A stretch of DNA of 64,000 nt from Progne subis subis (lineage: Eukaryota; Chordata; Aves; Passeriformes; Hirundinidae): NCBI GenBank assembly GCA_022316685.1, contig JAKJHU010000082.1, positions 1,984,001 through 2,048,000 on the forward strand, in the 5' to 3' direction. Below the pieces are notes generated by a model. The model was not told the DNA's origin. It saw only the letters and a list, made by a program, of their open reading frames with translations, and ran no database searches. A program made the translations under genes and the position numbers. Below, piece by piece: positions 59,840-64,000 of the stretch. Each line of letters starts with the position of its first letter. Position 1 is the stretch's first letter.

Positions 59840-62800
59840 CTGCTTGAGCTGGTTCCTCCTTGGGAGCCCTGAGGAGCAGACCTCTACCTGCTATGTCAAA
59901 CCGGTGACCTGAGCTCATGGTCCAGCCCAGAGTCCAGTTTGTCTGTGCTGGTTATGACTCAGGTCTCAGCCAGGGCCACGAGCAGATTGCAGGGGTGGAG
60001 AACCAGCACTCAAACCCTTGCCCCCACAGAAGGATGAGCCACCTGCCATCATACATGTGTGGGTGTTTGGCATGCATCAAGTAAAAGTCAAATTCTTAAT
60101 TCAAAAGGAAAACCCTTAGTAATCTTAAAGGAACAAGTATAACCCTGAATTCCAGGTAGGATTTTACAGTGCTCTTCTGCAGTTGTAAATTCAGGGATGC
60201 CTTATAACCTGTAGTGTCAGTGATACGTGGCTTAAGTAGATTATGACACAGTCAACTTTGACTGCAAATTTCTTCTTATCAAGATGGAATCTGCATGTGA
60301 AATGGGGTTTGCTAGGCCTAGACATCCACAGGCTGGCCTGACTTGCACAGCAATCCCAAGTACAGGTTCACATCAGAGATCTTAATTATTGTCTCCAAAC
60401 ATCAGGCAAGTAATCTGCATTTTGAAGAGTCCCTAAATGGGTATTTACATAATTTATGTTGTACAAAGTCCACCGATGTGTATTTGCATAATAGACCGCA
60501 GCAGTGCCAACAGATCCATCGCAGCACACGATGTCAGCTCTCATGAACTTCCAGCCGTTTTTTCCCCTTACTGGAGCTCCTGTGACAGAAAGTGGCAGTA
60601 AAGGAAATATGATATAAACTGATGCATCTCAGAGCAGACTGAGGGCCTGTCAAAGCTTCCTTGGCTGCCTGAAACACACAGGGCTCAAGCCTCCTGCTCA
60701 GTCACCTGAGAAGTGCTCTGTGCATGTTCATGCCAGTTGTGCATGGAAGCAGCAGAGATTGTCCTTCCTGTTCATCCAGGCCACTGGATTCCCTGATCTG
60801 GGGTCCCCACTGCTCTCCACATGCTTCCAGCAGCACCCTGATGCTTGCATGCTTTCCAGTTTCCTCCTCCTTAAAAACAAGCCCTTATTGTCAGCACCAC
60901 CCACCCTGAACCCCTTGGCATGATCCAGGGGATCCAGGCACGGGTGCCTGCAGAAGGACCTCGGGCTTTGTACCTGGCGTCACCTGGGCAGTCAAGCTTG
61001 AGCACATCAGTGTAGAGAGAAGCCAGACCTTTGGGTTCCAGTGCAGGGCTTCTCACTCTCAAAATGGAGTTTTTAGCATTCTCACAGTGAAGATAATGCC
61101 TCCAGGAGGGGTTAGGCCATGAGGGCTAATGGCAGTAGTGTGTTTTCCTTTTGGCCCAGTGAAAGAACCCTGGCCAAGGTAAAGTTGAGCAGTGTTGTTA
61201 CCCAAAGAAGGGGATGATTTGTAGCCCTCAGTCTGTTACGGAACAGTGTTGGCAGACTTGTTCAGCTCAGTCTGGTGCTTCTGCTGTAGGTGACTCCATG
61301 AAAATTGGAGGGAGCAGTTCACATCCGTACAAAAACAGAGCAGGGAAAGGGATCATTGCCAACTCCACACAAGGATTTCCTTCCTTTAATTTGCCCACAG
61401 CCTGAACACTGACAGAACATAGCCTTATGCATACCCTAATGCATGGGGCTTCATTTTGTAAGACTTTCCATTAGAAAAGTTTCTTTTTTACCCTGGTGGC
61501 ATATCTCCTTTCCGTTTCAGTTGATTTGGGTATTCATCATCCTGCTGACTGTGATAAGGGTTCATCAGTTTCACTGCATGCTACTAATAAGATAATGCTT
61601 TTAAGCCGTTTGGTATTTTCACATGAAACATGTTCTTGCTGCTGCAGCTCCTCAGCAGAGTGATGGCTCTGATCATCCTCCCCGTCAATAACTGTCAGCT
61701 GTGATGGAGCTGGGGCTCTGGCCGGCAGGATAAACCAGCAATGTGAAATAGAGGATGTGCAATGCTCAAGAGTTGCCAGACTAGAGCAGGAGAAAAGACT
61801 AATTTAAGCTTCCATACCAGAGCTGAAGCAAACCTAATGCCATGATATTTTTCTGTACTACTCCTGATGTTCAGGCTACAATTGTTAATCCAGGATAATA
61901 TCTTGCCACAGTTTCTTTTGATTTCAGTTCTGAGTGAAATGAAATACTGGAAAGAATCAATTTAAAAAAATATTCCTACTGATTGATATAAGGACTATAA
62001 GTTATTGTTCGACATTGCAACTAATCCTTTTTATCATCTAGATTAAAAGCAATCAGATGCTATGTAGATTGAAGTGATTTCAATGTTTATTCTATAATTA
62101 AAATAATAATTATTATTATTGTTGTTGTTATTATTGTTATTATTATTATTATTGCCTATTTGAACCTCTTTAAGAGCTGTTTAGTATAAGGTTCTGTGGC
62201 TGCTCAAGAAATGACAGAAATACAGGAAGCATTTTAAACCTTCCCTGTTGCCATCTGGTGACTTCAGAATCTTAAAACAGGAATTGTATCTGCCCAAGTT
62301 TTTAAGGGAGCAATGGGAATAACTGGAGGAATTTGACTGGCTTTTAAAGAATGAGGAATGATGAGAGCAGCCTGCTTGCAGGGTGAAAAGGCCCTTTCAG
62401 CTATCTTTTAGAGATGCTTGTGATTATTTTCCTGCGGCTGCCATGCTGGAAGTTGATGTGAGTTGTGGTCATTCACTCTGGGTTTGGCCGAGCTCCTGCC
62501 GTGCCTGTGTTGAGTTCTCCCTGCCTCTTAAAGTCTGCTGAGCTAAAAGGGCTCTGCCCTGAGTCCCAGCCCTTTGGTGGGAGGGGAGTTCTGCAGTGGC
62601 TGATTTTCTCCAGCTCGCTCCTTACGGATATGAGATCTGCTTATGCTGAAACGTGAGAGGATGGCTTCCTGAGCAGAGAGCAGTCCTTGCTCCTGCCCCT
62701 CGCCGCCATCTCCCCGGGGAGGCACAAACACACCTCTTGCAGTGGCACAGAGCACTTTCTATTGTCACTTCTCTTTTGGCTGTTAGTTAATTGATCAGCT

Positions 62801-64000
62801 CTTTCCAGCGTATTTTGGGCCAGTTTGCTTCCAAGGGTAGACGCAGGCAATCCAAGCAGCGCCTGCTTCAGGGTGAGATGCCCCTGCCTGCACAGCTCCT
62901 CTGACTGGACATGGCACGAGAGACCTGGGTGCAAACCTTGTAATCCCTCTCAGGAAGGGGCTGAGCCCTGGTATCCTCTGTCACTGCTGCCCCAGCTGGC
63001 ACATTCCTCTCTGCTCTCTTGCCACTCAGTGTGATCCCACAAGCCTGTGCTGGCAAGGTCTGGCTGAGGAGAGCAGACCTGCCGAGCATCCTCCACCTCC
63101 AGCACAGCCCCCAGGGCTTGTGTGCGCAGCCAGCTGCACAAACACAAACCGTGGAGGGCTTTTGGAGATGGGGAAGGAGCTAGAGAATCCTTGTGCCCCT
63201 AGGGCTAGGCAGCAGGGAGCGTTGAGAAGCTCACCGGTGTGTGAACACAGCCCAGGCAGTAGCCTGGCACAAGGAAGCCTGAACTTCCTTGGGGATTGGC
63301 CTTGCTGTACACAGGTTGTAGCCTACTCAAACCTGACCTTACTCTCAAGTGTGGCTGTCTTCTCATGGCATGAAGAAACTGTAAATGCTGCTTAGGCAGA
63401 CCTGCGAGTGTTTCCAGAAGTGCTTTTCAGTTCTAGACCTGAGGGCTGAGAGACGTGTGCCTAACTTTAGCAGTGGGTAATAGTATTTATCTTGTGCTCC
63501 AAGGGCTGCTGAAAGCTAAGCAAAGTTTAAGGGAACTTCCAATCCTGGCTGTAAGTTGCACTTACACTGCTGAAGTATAAGATCATTTTCAGCCCTTTTA
63601 CAAAATGGAGCCTCTGTGTTTAGAGCAGCAGAGCTAAATTAAAATCCTTATTACAAATGTCAATTTCAAGTACAATTAGCAGGTTATGAAAAGGTTGGAT
63701 ATTCGTAACATGTAAATTTTGAAGCCAGGAAAGGTGCAGTTTCTCCTTAAGGGAAAGAGTGCCAATAACACATGCTCCTTTTCTTCCTGAGAAATTAAGG
63801 AGTGTCTGGGGGAGAGGAGTTGGGATGGCTTTAAATATTTTTGTACTCCCTTCCAAAATAAGTTTATAGTTTCCCCACATACAATTTAATTAAGCATTCG
63901 ATTTGACCTTTGTATTGAGCAATAAAAGTTAACTGGGAAAGATGTGGGCAGAAGGAGAGCACAAACAAAGCATGCCCCACGTCAGCCAGTGTGAGAACTG
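59840..64000. other. Unique non-coding DNA
   Basis: No gene recognised. An AT-rich repeat-free block runs from about 61830 to 62290 and encloses the (ATT)n microsatellite. GC-richer DNA at about 62450-63250 gives overlapping short frames on both strands with no recognisable protein. Confidence 0.45.
62102..62154 (+). repeat. (ATT)n microsatellite with GTT variants
   Basis: About 53 bp of ATT triplets interrupted by three GTT units and a further single GTT. Confidence 0.9.

Noticed and set aside
1..64000. tRNA, rRNA or microRNA genes
   Set aside because: No tRNA B-box-like GGTTCGAATCC pattern with a matching cloverleaf, and no rRNA sequence, was seen. Small hairpins exist only in the repeats and in the 12.5 kb inverted repeat.

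Overview
The window reads as nuclear DNA from a bird, most likely a songbird (passerine). This rests on the repeats: 3' tails of the avian CR1 LINE, several solo long terminal repeats (LTRs) of avian endogenous retroviruses, low overall repeat density, and long unique non-coding stretches. I find no convincing protein-coding gene, rRNA, tRNA or CRISPR array. The open reading frames are short, overlap on both strands and match no family I recognise; the longest lie in tandem repeats or pyrimidine-rich DNA. The window is best described as intergenic or deep-intronic.

Layout. 1-10.6 kb: unique DNA with a complete solo LTR (4646-5085), an ERVK-like LTR (about 7278-7680) and a CR1 tail holding an uninterrupted run of 35 G. 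10.6-19.6 kb: a truncated CR1 (10563-10945), a nested inverted repeat (12534-12661) and a second LTR of the 4646 family (17244-17670). 19.6-23.1 kb: the most unusual part, with a 63-bp minisatellite (5 units), a 591-bp ERVL-like solo LTR and a roughly 55-bp minisatellite of 29 units whose unit is itself a near-palindrome. 23.1-28.4 kb: one exon-like segment (23569-23631) and two LTRs of the 4646 family sharing an unexplained flank. 28.4-51 kb: mostly unique, with AT-rich and T-rich tracts, a short coding-like ORF near 40.3 kb whose core peptide recurs near 41.3 kb, a 267-bp pure pyrimidine tract (42337-42603) and the longest ORF of the window (45484-46536), which contains a small CpG cluster. 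51-64 kb: a fifth LTR of the same family, a fold-back pair of CR1 ends (55937-56099), a dense CpG patch (56370-56454) and a complete ERVL-like LTR with a perfect 5-bp target duplication (59338-59839).

The main result is one LTR family present five times (427-448 bp, ends TGATGCC...GGCATCA, 4-bp target duplications where preserved), falling by eye into at least three groups, with an octamer-like motif just upstream of a TATA-like box. No gag, pol or env remnant was recognised, so all copies look like solo LTRs left by recombination. No operon-like or pathway relation exists between features. Family names come from recall of avian repeat consensus sequences and should be confirmed by a repeat-library search.
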